The notes under the pieces are model-generated. The model was given only the letters and a program-made list of their open reading frames with translations, did not search any database and was not told where the DNA came from. Source: JAHFPN01 sp963765745 (GTDB taxonomy: Bacteria > Pseudomonadota > Alphaproteobacteria > Rhizobiales > Xanthobacteraceae). From it: DNA of 64,000 bases. The DNA is taken from contig CAVXXM010000011.1 of NCBI GenBank assembly GCA_963765745.1, forward strand, positions 124,001 to 188,000. The letters run 5' to 3'. Made by a program: the position numbers and the translations under genes. This document shows, piece by piece, positions 32,268 through 41,107 of this stretch. Each line of letters opens with the position of its first letter. Within the stretch, counting starts at the first letter, position 1.

Positions 32268-34523
32268 ATGCTCAAACCCGGGACGAAATCCGTCCAGGCT
32301 CAGGCGCGCGGCGAACACCGGCTTTCGGCGCTACTCACGCGCCTGTTCGTGCTGGCCGCGGCGCTCGCATTCGCCTGCTTGCAGTTCTCCGGCGAGTCGC
32401 GCGCGCAGGAAACGGCGCCGATGGGCCCATTCGACGCGATCGGCGATCTCGGCTTCGCCGGCATGCTGGCGGGACTATTGGTATTCGCGATCGCGGCGCT
32501 GTGGAACCATCATCGCACCCTCGGCAATTCCAGCGAACGGGTAACCGCGCTCGAAGCCGCGATCGAGGCGCGCGACGACAAGATCTGGGCGCTCGAAGAG
32601 CGGCTGGCCAACGCAAACGAACTGGTGGACGCGCAGGGCGACGTTGTGCTGCGCCAGGACGCCGATGGCCGCGTGACCCACGCGAGCGCCGCGGCGGCCG
32701 CGCTGATCGGCAAGAAGCCGAGCGAACTCGTCGGCCAAACCGTGACGTTTCGCGTCGTCGCCCAAAGCGAGCGGGCGACGCTCGCCGACGGTTCGATCAG
32801 CTACGACCAGGAAATCCATACCAAGGAAGGCCCGCGCTGGATCGCTTGGAAGGAAGCGGCGGTGCACGACGACCTCGGCCGCATCAAGGAGCTGCAACGC
32901 GTCGGCCGCGACGTTTCGGCCCGCGTCGCCACCGAGCGCGCGCTCGCCGACGCGCGCACCAAGGCGGAAGCCGCGAGCCGCGCCAAGTCGCGCTTCCTCG
33001 CGGTCGTGAGCCACGAGGTGCGCACGCCATTGAACGGAATCCTCGGCATGACCGGGCTGCTGCTCGACACACAGCTTTCGCCCGAGCAGCGCACCTACGC
33101 GCAAGCGGTGAAGACCTCGGGTCAGGCGCTACTCGGGCTCATCGAGGAGGTTCTCGATTTTTCCAAGATCGAAGCCGGCCGACTCGATCTCGAATCGGTT
33201 CCATTCGATCTCGTCAGCCTGGTCACCGTCGCGGTCGAGTTGATCGCGCCGCACGCGCAGGAGAAAGGCGTCGAGATCGCCGCCGATTTCGACGACCGGC
33301 TGCCGCGGCGCGTCACCGGCGACGCCGCGCGGCTCCGGCAGGTGCTGCTCAATCTCGCCGGCAACGCGGTCAAGTTCACCGACCATGGCGGTGTCGCCGT
33401 CGTCGTCGAGCGCGAGGAGGGCGACCGCATTCGCTTCTGGGTCAGCGACTCCGGGCCGGGCATCGGCGCCGACGCGCAAGCGCGCATTTTCAAGGAATTC
33501 GAGCAGGGAGATTCGACGCTCGCGCGCCGCCATGGCGGCACCGGTCTCGGGCTCGCCATCGCGGCCCGCATCGTCGAAAAGATGGGCGGCGAGATTCAGC
33601 TGGAGAGCTCGACCGGCGAAGGCTCGAACTTCACTTTCGTGATCGAACTGCCGGAAGTGGTCGATGCCAACACGATGCAAAAGGCGCCGGATCTCTCGGG
33701 GCTGGAAATTCTGGTCGCCTCCCCCTCGCCGGTCGTCGGCCCCTTGCTGGTGCGCCGGCTCAACGCCTGGCACGCCAAGGTCGTGATCGCGCCGGAAGTG
33801 GCGATCGCAAAAGCGATTATCCCGGAGCGCGAATGGGCCGCGGTGATCATCGACCGCACCTTCGGTCTGGAGGCGACCGCGGAACTCGCGCGCCTGAGCC
33901 AGGATCATTCCGAGCATCGCCACGTACTGCTCGGCCCGGCCGAGCGCGGCGAGTTGGAGACGCTCAGGGAAGCCGGCTTCGACGGCTATCTGGTGAAGCC
34001 GGTTCGGGCCGCCACGCTTGCGGCCCGCCTCACGGCGCCGGAACTGGCGCCCCCCCTGGTGCCGCAAGGCGACGCCGAGGCGGATGCGGAAATGCCGGGC
34101 GGCCGCCGCCTTGCGATACTCGTGGCCGAAGACAACCAGATCAACGCGCTATTGGCCCAAGCGATGCTCGCGCGCCTTGGCCATGCGCCCACCGTCGTCT
34201 CTGACGGCGTATCGGCGCTGACCGCAGTGGCGACCGCGCACGCCATAGGCGCGCCCTATGACCTCGTGCTCATGGATCTGCATCTGCCCGGAATGGACGG
34301 GCTCGAGGCGACGCGGAAGATCCGCGCGCTCGGCGCCGCCGAGGGCGGCACGATTCCGATCGTGGCGCTGACCGCCAATGCGGCGGTCGAAGATCACGAA
34401 GCCTGCCGCGAAGCCGGAATGAACGCGTTCCTGGTCAAGCCGATCGACCGCGAGCGGCTCGATCAGATCGTCGCCGAGACTTGCGGCACGCGGCCGGGCG
34501 CCCTGGTGGGCCACGCCGCCTGA
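32268..34523 (+). CDS. Hybrid sensor histidine kinase with PAS and two receiver domains (one degenerate)
   Basis: 751-residue membrane sensor. Order: two N-terminal transmembrane helices (about residues 23-42 and 57-80), short coiled coil, PAS domain (about 95-215), HisKA with the phosphorylated His in VVSHEVRTPLNGILGM, HATPase with NLAGNAVKFTD (N box), SDSGPGIG (G1) and GGTGLGLAIA (G2), then a receiver-like domain whose acidic pocket is replaced (ILVASPSPVVG; only IIDRT and YLVKPVR remain), and a complete C-terminal receiver (LVAEDNQINALLAQAML, phospho-Asp in LVLMDLHLPGMDGLEA, LVKPIDRERL). Start at 32268 follows AAGGGGG; an ATG nine codons earlier (32241) is possible. No partner regulator is adjacent. 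The ligand is unknown. Confidence 0.9.
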   Translation: MLKPGTKSVQAQARGEHRLSALLTRLFVLAAALAFACLQFSGESRAQETAPMGPFDAIGDLGFAGMLAGLLVFAIAALWNHHRTLGNSSERVTALEAAIEARDDKIWALEERLANANELVDAQGDVVLRQDADGRVTHASAAAAALIGKKPSELVGQTVTFRVVAQSERATLADGSISYDQEIHTKEGPRWIAWKEAAVHDDLGRIKELQRVGRDVSARVATERALADARTKAEAASRAKSRFLAVVSHEVRTPLNGILGMTGLLLDTQLSPEQRTYAQAVKTSGQALLGLIEEVLDFSKIEAGRLDLESVPFDLVSLVTVAVELIAPHAQEKGVEIAADFDDRLPRRVTGDAARLRQVLLNLAGNAVKFTDHGGVAVVVEREEGDRIRFWVSDSGPGIGADAQARIFKEFEQGDSTLARRHGGTGLGLAIAARIVEKMGGEIQLESSTGEGSNFTFVIELPEVVDANTMQKAPDLSGLEILVASPSPVVGPLLVRRLNAWHAKVVIAPEVAIAKAIIPEREWAAVIIDRTFGLEATAELARLSQDHSEHRHVLLGPAERGELETLREAGFDGYLVKPVRAATLAARLTAPELAPPLVPQGDAEADAEMPGGRRLAILVAEDNQINALLAQAMLARLGHAPTVVSDGVSALTAVATAHAIGAPYDLVLMDLHLPGMDGLEATRKIRALGAAEGGTIPIVALTANAAVEDHEACREAGMNAFLVKPIDRERLDQIVAETCGTRPGALVGHAA

Positions 34524-34526
34524 ATT

Positions 34527-35480
34527 TTAGAGTTTGCGCAGCGCCACTTCGTCAACGAGGTGATTTTCGCCTTTTCGGAGGATCAGGCTCGCGCGCTGGC
34601 GCGTGGGCAGGATATTTTCGCGCAGATTGACCAGATTGATCCGCGTCCAGATCGAGATCGCCGTTTGCGTCGCCTGTTTCTGGTCGAGCTTCGAATAGCG
34701 GTGGAAGTAGGATTTCGGGTCGCGGAACGAAGTTTCGTAGAGCCTGAGGAACCGCTCCACGTACCAGCGCTCCAGCACGGCCTCGTCGGCGTCGAGATAG
34801 ACCGAGTAGTCGAAGAAGTCGGAAACGAACGGGATCGCCTTGCCGTCCTTGGGTAGCCGCCCGGCCTGCAGCACGTTCAGTCCTTCGACGATCAGAATAT
34901 CCGGCCGGTCGATTTCCACGCTCTCGCCCGGCACCACGTCATAGACGTGGTGGCTATAGACCGGGGCGCGGGCCGGGCGGCGGCCGGCCTTGACGTCGGT
35001 GAGGAAGCGCAACAGCGCCGGCAGATCGTAGGATTCCGGAAACCCCTTCTTCTCCATCAAGCTTTCGCGCTCGAGTACGGCGTTGGGGAGCAGAAACCCG
35101 TCGGTGGTGATGAGATCCACTTTCGGCGTGTTGGGCCAGCGCCTGAGCAGCGCTTGCAGCACGCGCGCGGTCGTCGTCTTGCCGACCGCGACCGAGCCGC
35201 CGATGCCGATGACATAGGGAACTTTCACGTCCTCGGTGCGAAGGAAGCGCCGCATGTCGCGGAAAAGTTTTTGCGCCGCGCCCACGTAAAAGGACAGCAG
35301 CCGCGAGAGCGGGAGATAAATCTCCTCCACCTCGTTCATCGAGAGCTGGTCGTTGAAGGCCTTGAGGTTGGCGACCTCGGCGGCCTTCAGCGTCATCGGC
35401 GTGTCTTCGCGCCGCGCCGCCCACTCGGCCCGCGAGAAGACGTGATAGGGCGAAAGCCCGTCGTCGGTGCGCTGCTCCAT
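34527..35480 (-). CDS. coaA: Type I pantothenate kinase
   Basis: CoaA phosphorylates pantothenate, the committed step of coenzyme A synthesis. The 317-residue protein has the sequence PYHVFSRAEWAARR at the N-terminus, Walker A IGIGGSVAVGKTTTARVL (about residues 98-115), LITTDGFLLPNAVLE, YSHHVYDVV and DILIVEGLNVLQ, and ends DHLVDEVALRKL-like (NHLVDEVALRKL). The start is the ATG complement at 35478-35480. It follows hisE after 11 bases, an association common in rhizobia, so it ends the his transcript. Confidence 0.97.
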   Translation of the reverse strand: MEQRTDDGLSPYHVFSRAEWAARREDTPMTLKAAEVANLKAFNDQLSMNEVEEIYLPLSRLLSFYVGAAQKLFRDMRRFLRTEDVKVPYVIGIGGSVAVGKTTTARVLQALLRRWPNTPKVDLITTDGFLLPNAVLERESLMEKKGFPESYDLPALLRFLTDVKAGRRPARAPVYSHHVYDVVPGESVEIDRPDILIVEGLNVLQAGRLPKDGKAIPFVSDFFDYSVYLDADEAVLERWYVERFLRLYETSFRDPKSYFHRYSKLDQKQATQTAISIWTRINLVNLRENILPTRQRASLILRKGENHLVDEVALRKL

Positions 35481-35491
35481 CGTGGCCCCGT

Positions 35492-35812
35492 TCAGCCCTT
35501 GCCGCGCGACGCTTTTTCCTCGAGGCCCGAGCGTGCGGTGCGCCGCTCGAGCTCGGCGAGCACGTCGGAAAGCGGAACGCCGCGCGCCTGCAACAGCACG
35601 AGCAGATGGTAGAGCAGATCGGCGCTCTCGGCGACGAGCGCTTCGGGCTTGCCACCGACCGCGGCGAGCGTCGTTTCCACCGCTTCCTCGCCGAGCTTTT
35701 TCGCGCATTTCTCGACACCGGCGTCGAGCAACTCCTTGGTATAGGACTTCCCCGCGCCGGAGCGCGCGCGCTCGGCGATGATTTCTGCAAGCTGTTCCAG
35801 GGTGAAGAGCAT
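35492..35812 (-). CDS. hisE: Phosphoribosyl-ATP diphosphatase
   Basis: HisE hydrolyses phosphoribosyl-ATP to phosphoribosyl-AMP, the second step of histidine synthesis. The 106-residue all-helical protein shows the MazG-like metal-binding residues in KLGEEAVETTLAAV and ESADLLYHLLVLLQARGV. Start MLFTLEQLAEII at 35812 rather than the ATG 21 bases upstream. HisI, the next enzyme, is not fused and not in the window. It lies 17 bases after hisF. Confidence 0.96.
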   Translation of the reverse strand: MLFTLEQLAEIIAERARSGAGKSYTKELLDAGVEKCAKKLGEEAVETTLAAVGGKPEALVAESADLLYHLLVLLQARGVPLSDVLAELERRTARSGLEEKASRGKG

Positions 35813-35829
35813 GGTTGCGAGCGGCCCTA

Positions 35830-36606
35830 TCACGGATCGAGCCGCACGGGGAGACCGGCTTTCGCCATGTACCGCTTGGCCTCGGCGATGGTGAATTCGC
35901 CAAAATGGAAGATCGAGGCGGCAAGTACCGCGGTGGCGCCGCCGTCGCGGATGCCCTCGACCAGATGATCGAGCGTGCCGGCCCCACCCGAGGCGATCAC
36001 CGGCACGGTCACGGCGTCGGCGATGGCGCGGGTGAGCGCAATGTCATAGCCGGATTTGGTCCCGTCACGGTCCATGGAAGTGAGCAGGATTTCGCCCGCA
36101 CCCAGCGCCACCACTTCCCTGGCGTAGGCCACCGCATCGAGGCTAGTCGGGTTGCGGCCGCCATGGGTGAAGATTTCCCAGCGCGCTTTCTCGCCGGGGT
36201 TTGAGACTTTCTTCGCGTCGATGGCGACCACGATGCATTGATCGCCGAACTTCTCCGCGGCTTCTTTCACAAAAGCTCGCCGCTGCACGGCGGCGGTATT
36301 GATCGAAACCTTGTCGGCGCCCGACGCAAGCAAGGTGCGTACGTCCTCCACCGTGCGCACGCCGCCGCCGACGGTGAGCGGCATGAAACAGGCTTCGGCG
36401 GTTCGCGTCACCACGTCGAGCAATATCGCGCGCTCCTCGTGGCTCGCGGCGATGTCGAGGAAGCAGAGCTCGTCGGCGCCGGCCGCGTCATAGGCCTTGG
36501 CCGCCTCGACCGGATCGCCGGCATCGCGCAAATTGACGAAATTGACGCCCTTGACGACGCGGCCGTCCTTGACGTCGAGGCAGGGGATGAGGCGGACCTT
36601 GAACAT
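35830..36606 (-). CDS. hisF: Imidazole glycerol phosphate synthase subunit HisF
   Basis: HisF is the cyclase half of IGP synthase; it uses ammonia from HisH to make IGP and AICAR. The 258-residue TIM barrel starts MFKVRLIPCLDVKDGRVVKGVNF and contains the second catalytic Asp in LLTSMDRDGTKSGYDI, and VIASGGAGTLDHLVEGI. Length is normal. The ATG at 36604-36606 lies next to the hisA stop on the same strand. Confidence 0.97.
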   Translation of the reverse strand: MFKVRLIPCLDVKDGRVVKGVNFVNLRDAGDPVEAAKAYDAAGADELCFLDIAASHEERAILLDVVTRTAEACFMPLTVGGGVRTVEDVRTLLASGADKVSINTAAVQRRAFVKEAAEKFGDQCIVVAIDAKKVSNPGEKARWEIFTHGGRNPTSLDAVAYAREVVALGAGEILLTSMDRDGTKSGYDIALTRAIADAVTVPVIASGGAGTLDHLVEGIRDGGATAVLAASIFHFGEFTIAEAKRYMAKAGLPVRLDP

Positions 36607-36607
36607 T

Positions 36608-37346
36608 TCACGACCGCCTTGGCCGAGGCGATCAGCGCGAGCGCTTCCTTCGCGTCGAGCCGCCCGTCATAGAGCGCACGGCCGGCAATGGCGCCGGCGA
36701 GCTTGCGCGCGCGAGGCTCTAGTAGCGCGCGCACGTCGTCGAGCGAAGCAAAGCCGCCCGAAGCAATCACCGGAATCTTCACGGCGTCGGCCAGCGCAAT
36801 CGTCGCATCGAGATTGAGGCCCTGCAACATTCCGTCGCGCTCGACGTCGGTATAGATGATCGCCGCGATGCCGTTGTCCTCGAACAGGCGGGCGAGCGCC
36901 GTCGCCTCAAGCAGCGTCTCCTCGGCCCAGCCGGACACCGCCACCTTGCCCGCGCGCGCGTCGATGCCGACGGCGACGCGGCCAGGAAACTGCTTGGCGG
37001 CGGCTTTCACAAGATCGGGATCACGCACCGCGGCAGTACCCAAGATCACGCGGGCGACGCCCTCGCTGAGCCAAGACTCGATCGTGCCGAGGCTCCTGAT
37101 GCCGCCGCCGAGCTGAACCGGAATCTTCACCGCCTTCAGAATCGCCGCGACCGCGAGCGCATTCATTGGCTTGCCGGCGAAAGCGCCGTCGAGATCGACC
37201 AGATGCAGCCATTCGAAGCCCAGCGCTACGAACGCGCGGGCTTGCGCCGCCGGATCGCGGTTGAACACAGTGGCGCGCGCCATGTCGCCCTGCTGCAGCC
37301 GCACGGCTTCGCCGTTTTTCAAGTCGATCGCGGGAAAAAGGATCAC
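36608..37346 (-). CDS. hisA: HisA isomerase (GTG start; probable frameshift at the 3' end)
   Basis: HisA isomerises ProFAR to PRFAR. The barrel starts (M)ILFPAIDLKNGEAVRLQQGDM, with the catalytic pair in LFPAIDLKNG (Asp 7-8) and IIYTDVERDGMLQGLN, and VIASGGFASLDDVRAL. GTG at 37344-37346 overlaps the hisH stop. The frame as given does not stop before hisF; it would run about 65 codons into hisF. One extra base near 36611-36625 would bring TGA at 36608-36610 into frame directly ahead of the hisF ATG, the expected arrangement, so I end it there. Confidence 0.9.
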
Positions 37347-37994
37347 GGCTTCCAGCGCAGGAAGTTCGTGAGCAACGCGAGCCCGAGCTTCTGGCTTTTC
37401 TCCGGGTGGAACTGGGTGCCGGCCATGTTGGCGCGCGCGACCATCGCGGTGAGCGGCCCGCCATAGTCGGAGTCGGCAACCAGGTCGTCCCGGTCCGCAG
37501 GCGCGAGCTGATAGGAGTGCACGAAATAGGCGTGCAGGCCCTGCGGCCCGGTCGGGATGCCGTCGAGCAGCGGGTGAGCGTGGCGCGAATTCAGGGTGTT
37601 CCAGCCCATGTGCGGAATCTTGAGCGCGGAGTCCGATCGGCTCGATGCGATCGACCTCGCCTTTGATCCAACCCAACCCCTCGGTCACCACATATTCGCG
37701 GCCGCGCTCGGCCATGAGTTGCATGCCGACGCAAATGCCGAGAAACGGCCGGCCCTTCGCGCGCACCGCTTCGGTCATCGCGGCGACCATGCCCGGCACC
37801 GCATCGAGCCCGCGCTTGCAGTCGGCGAACGCGCCGACGCCGGGCAGCACCACGCGATCGGCGCGGCGTACTTTCTCCGGATCCCGCGTGACGACGATCG
37901 GCTCGTTGGCGCCGCTCTCGCGCGAGGCCCGTTCCAGCGCCTTGGCGGCCGAGTGCAGATTGCCCGAGCCGTAATCGACGACGGCGACGGTCAT
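37343..37994 (-). CDS. hisH: Imidazole glycerol phosphate synthase subunit HisH, one frameshift
   Basis: HisH is the glutaminase that supplies ammonia to HisF. The N-terminal part VAVVDYGSGNLHSAAKALERA ... VVLPGVGAF ... FLGICVGMQLM (catalytic Cys in GICVGMQ) is in one frame; the C-terminal part PHMGWNTLN ... YFVHSYQL ... GTQFHPEKSQKLGLALLTNFLRWKP (catalytic His and Glu in QFHPEKSQ) is in another. One extra base near 37637 explains the break: removal gives EPSDSALKIPHMGWN. All triad residues are present. The start ATG overlaps the DUF2628 stop by 4 bases. Confidence 0.93.
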
Positions 37995-38485
37995 CGGTTC
38001 GCTCCGGGCTGTGGGAACAAGCCGAGCACCGGCGAGGGGTCAAGCGGCGGCAGCCGGCCCGGCGGCGGAGCCGGCCGCTCGTTCGTCGCGACTTGCGCGC
38101 GCTTGGCCCAATCGGCGAAGAAGCGCCGCTCGGCGATCTCGATATCCTGGGCGATGACGACGCCGGCGTCGCGCATCCCCTTGCGCAGGAGTTTGCGCCG
38201 CCGCAGCGCCGTCGCCTCGAACGCAACGATCAGCGAGGGCACGACGAATGTCGCAAACATCATCGAGGCCTTGAACCCGAGCGACGCCATGACGATGCCG
38301 AGCGCGAAAGAGGCGACGACCCAGAGCAGAAGCCCGAGCCACAGGTAGTGCCACAGGAGCCAGAGCGGTCCGAAGAACAGCGCGGGCCAGGAGAATTTCT
38401 CGCGCAGAAAAACGACGCGCTCGGCGTCAGCCAGCGTCGGCGCGTTCTTGAGCCCGTCCTTGGGCTCGAACACGAGGAAGATCAT
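37991..38485 (-). CDS. DUF2628 domain-containing membrane protein
   Basis: 164-residue protein with DUF2628 features: N-terminal cytoplasmic part (FLREKFSWPALFFGPLWLLWHYLWLG, where the aromatic-rich first helix begins), two or three membrane helices (about residues 34-55, 57-75, 77-95) and a cytoplasmic Pro-rich tail (PAPPPGRLPPLDPSP). The function of the family is unknown, but it often sits inside rhizobial his clusters between hisB and hisH, as here, and is coupled to hisH by a 4-base overlap. Confidence 0.8.
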   Translation of the reverse strand: MIFLVFEPKDGLKNAPTLADAERVVFLREKFSWPALFFGPLWLLWHYLWLGLLLWVVASFALGIVMASLGFKASMMFATFVVPSLIVAFEATALRRRKLLRKGMRDAGVVIAQDIEIAERRFFADWAKRAQVATNERPAPPPGRLPPLDPSPVLGLFPQPGANR

Positions 38486-38497
38486 TTCTGCCTCCGT

Positions 38498-39088
38498 TCA
38501 GCCGAGGCTGCCCTTGGTCGAGGGAATTTCGCCCTTGGCCGCGGGATCGAGCGCCACCGCCGCGCGCAGCGCGCGCGCCAGGCCCTTGAAGCAGCTCTCG
38601 GCCACGTGGTGCGAATTGTCGCCGTAGAGCGTCTCGACATGCAGCGTGACGCCGGCGTTGGCGGCGAAGGCCTGGAAGAACTCGCGCACCAGATCGACGT
38701 CGAACTCGCCGATCTTGTCGCGCGGGAATTCGACCTTGAACACCAAGACGGCGCGGCCCGACAAGTCGATGGCGACGCGGGTCAGCGCCTCGTCCATCGG
38801 CATGTGCACGTCGGCGTAACGCACGATGCCGCGCATATCGCCGAGCGCCTGCTTCACCGCCTGGCCGAGCACGATGCCGGCGTCCTCGGTGGTATGGTGC
38901 TGATCGACGTGCAGATCGCCCTTGGCCATGAGCTTGACGTCGATCCGGGAGTGGCGGGCGAGCAACTCGAGCATGTGCTCGAGAAAGCCGATGCCGGTCG
39001 TAATCTCGGCCCGGCCCACGCCATCGAGGTTCACCTCGACCGTGACTTCGGTCTCCTTGGTGGCGCGGGTGACCTTGCCCGTGCGCAT
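38498..39088 (-). CDS. hisB: Imidazoleglycerol-phosphate dehydratase
   Basis: HisB dehydrates IGP to imidazole-acetol phosphate. The 196-residue monofunctional form has the two Mn-binding His motifs GIGFLEHMLELLARHS with DLHVDQHHTTEDAGI, and YGDNSHHVAESCFKGLARAL, as usual outside enterobacteria. The ATG at 39086-39088 follows AAGGAG, so it is preferred over a longer ORF upstream. First gene of the leftward his operon hisB-DUF2628-hisH-hisA-hisF-hisE-coaA. Divergent from hslV with 132 bases between. Confidence 0.96.
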   Translation of the reverse strand: MRTGKVTRATKETEVTVEVNLDGVGRAEITTGIGFLEHMLELLARHSRIDVKLMAKGDLHVDQHHTTEDAGIVLGQAVKQALGDMRGIVRYADVHMPMDEALTRVAIDLSGRAVLVFKVEFPRDKIGEFDVDLVREFFQAFAANAGVTLHVETLYGDNSHHVAESCFKGLARALRAAVALDPAAKGEIPSTKGSLG

Positions 39089-39220
39089 CGCGAACTCCTT
39101 GAAATTGCGCCGCCTTCTACCAGCAAGATAGGCTCGGCGCCACAAGCCGCGGCGGCCGGATCGGGTTATGGTTTGCGGAATGCGCGCGAGCACCTAGATA
39201 AACGGATGCTGGAGCAGACC

Positions 39221-39766
39221 ATGTCCAATCCCGAAGTGTTCCACGGCACCACCATTCTCGCGGTCCGCAAGGGCGACAAGGTCGCCATCGGAGGCGACGG
39301 CCAGGTCAGTTTCGGCGCCACCGTGGTCAAGGCCAACGCCAAGAAGGTGCGCCGGCTCGGCCAGGGCGACGTGATCGGCGGCTTCGCCGGCGCCACCGCC
39401 GACGCGCTCACGCTGTTCGACCGGCTCGAACAGAAGCTCGAGCAGCACAAGGGCCAGCTCGCGCGCGCCTGCGTGGAACTCGCCAAAGACTGGCGCACGG
39501 ACCGGTATCTGCGCCGCCTCGACGCCATGATGCTGGTGGCCGACAAGGACGTGACGCTGTTGCTGGCCGGCACCGGCGACGTGCTGGAGCCCGACGCCGG
39601 GGTCGCCGGCATCGGCTCGGGCGGGCCCTATGCGCTCGCCGCGGCGCGGGCGCTGCTCGACGGCAGCCTCGACTGCGAGGCGATCGTGCGCCGCTCGCTC
39701 GAAATCGCGTCCGACATCTGTGTCTATACCAACCGCAATCTGGTCGTGGAGACGATCGGAAAGTGA
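39221..39766 (+). CDS. hslV: ATP-dependent protease proteolytic subunit HslV
   Basis: HslV (ClpQ) forms the double hexameric peptidase core of HslUV, degrading misfolded and regulatory proteins on heat shock. The catalytic Thr lies in HGTTILAVRKGDKVAIGGDGQVSFG (landmark HGTTILAVRKGDK, residues 8-20), so the propeptide is about 8 residues and is cleaved. ATG 39221 has GGAG at 6 bases; an ATG five codons upstream (39206) is weaker. The stop overlaps the hslU GTG (39763-39766). Confidence 0.97.
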   Translation: MSNPEVFHGTTILAVRKGDKVAIGGDGQVSFGATVVKANAKKVRRLGQGDVIGGFAGATADALTLFDRLEQKLEQHKGQLARACVELAKDWRTDRYLRRLDAMMLVADKDVTLLLAGTGDVLEPDAGVAGIGSGGPYALAAARALLDGSLDCEAIVRRSLEIASDICVYTNRNLVVETIGK

Positions 39767-41103
39767 CGGTAAACGTAAGCCTGCGGAACCCGAACATGCA
39801 AAGTCTCACTCCGCGCGAGATCGTGTCCGAGCTCGACCGCTATATCGTCGGCCAGAAGGACGCCAAGCGCGCGGTCGCGATCGCGTTACGCAACCGCTGG
39901 CGGCGGCTGCAGCTCGACGACAAGCTGCGCGAGGAAGTGCTGCCGAAAAATATCCTGATGATCGGCCCGACCGGCGTCGGCAAGACGGAGATTTCGCGCC
40001 GGCTCGCCAAGCTCGCGGGCGCGCCGTTTCTCAAAGTAGAGGCTACCAAGTTCACCGAGGTCGGCTATGTCGGCCGCGACGTGGATTCGATCGTGCGCGA
40101 TCTGGTCGAGGTCGGCATCGCGATGGTGCGCGAGGGCAAGCGGCGCGACGTGCAGGCGCGGGCGCAACTCAACGCCGAGGAGCGCGTGCTTGACGCGCTG
40201 GTGGGCCAGAACGCGAGTCTGGCGACGCGCGATTCGTTTCGCAAGAAGCTGCGTGCCGGCGAACTCGACGACAAGGAGATCGAGCTCGAGATGGCCGCGG
40301 GCCAGAGCGGGATGCCGATGTTCGAAATCCCCGGCATGCCGGGCGCGCAAATGGGCGCGATTTCGCTCGGCGACATTTTCGGCAAGGCGATGGGCGGCCG
40401 CACCAAGCCGCGCCGACTCACCGCGCGCGAGGCGCATCCAATGCTGGTGGCCGAGGAATCCGACAAGCTCTTGGATCAGGACGCGCTGGTGCAGGAGGCG
40501 ATCCATTCGGTCGAGAACAACGGCATCGTGTTCCTCGACGAGATCGACAAGATTTCCGGCCGCGAGGGCCTGCGCGGCGCCGACGTGAGCCGCGAAGGCG
40601 TGCAGCGCGATCTATTGCCGCTGCTCGAAGGCACCACGGTCTCGACCAAGTACGGGCCGGTGAAGACGGATCACGTGCTATTCATCGCCTCGGGCGCATT
40701 CCACGTGGCCAAGCCCTCCGACTTGCTGCCCGAGCTGCAGGGCCGTTTGCCGATCCGGGTCGAGCTCAACCCGCTGACGCGCGACGATTTTCGCCGCATT
40801 CTCACCGAGACCGAGGCGAGCCTGATCAAGCAATCGATCGCGCTGATGCGGACGGAAAACGTGGAGCTCGTCTTCACCGACGATGCGATCGACGCGCTCG
40901 CCGACGTCGCGGTCGAAGTGAACACGAGTCTCGAAAACATAGGCGCGCGGCGGCTGCAGACCGTGATCGAGCGCGTGCTCGATGAAATCAGTTTCACGGC
41001 CACCGACCGCTCGGGCGAGAAGATCGTCATCGACGGCGCCTATGTGCGGGCGCAGGTGGCCGATCTCGCGAAAAATGCGGACCTGTCGCGCTATATTCTC
41101 TGA
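39763..41103 (+). CDS. hslU: ATP-dependent protease ATPase subunit HslU
   Basis: HslU (ClpY) is the AAA+ unfoldase ring that feeds HslV. 446 residues from GTG 39763 (overlapping the hslV stop) or 435 from ATG 39796, which fits the usual N-terminus MxxxTPREIVSELDRYIVGQ better. Walker A ILMIGPTGVGKTEIS, GYVGRDVDSIVRDL pore loop, the I-domain insertion (residues about 140-240), Walker B NGIVFLDEIDKI, sensor 1 FIASGAFHVAKPSDL and C-terminal LARYIL-like end (DLSRYIL), which docks into HslV. Confidence 0.97.
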   Translation: MTVNVSLRNPNMQSLTPREIVSELDRYIVGQKDAKRAVAIALRNRWRRLQLDDKLREEVLPKNILMIGPTGVGKTEISRRLAKLAGAPFLKVEATKFTEVGYVGRDVDSIVRDLVEVGIAMVREGKRRDVQARAQLNAEERVLDALVGQNASLATRDSFRKKLRAGELDDKEIELEMAAGQSGMPMFEIPGMPGAQMGAISLGDIFGKAMGGRTKPRRLTAREAHPMLVAEESDKLLDQDALVQEAIHSVENNGIVFLDEIDKISGREGLRGADVSREGVQRDLLPLLEGTTVSTKYGPVKTDHVLFIASGAFHVAKPSDLLPELQGRLPIRVELNPLTRDDFRRILTETEASLIKQSIALMRTENVELVFTDDAIDALADVAVEVNTSLENIGARRLQTVIERVLDEISFTATDRSGEKIVIDGAYVRAQVADLAKNADLSRYIL

Positions 41104-41107
41104 CGGC

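Noticed and set aside
36408..37994. HisH-HisA fusion protein suggested by one continuous minus-strand frame
   Set aside because: The join arises from the frameshift in hisH; the hisH C-terminus with its own stop (37343-37345) is present in another frame and hisA has its own GTG.
39089..39220. CTTGAAA near 39102 as an RpoH promoter for hslVU
   Set aside because: No acceptable -10 element at the right distance, and the bases coincide with the hisB ribosome binding site complement.
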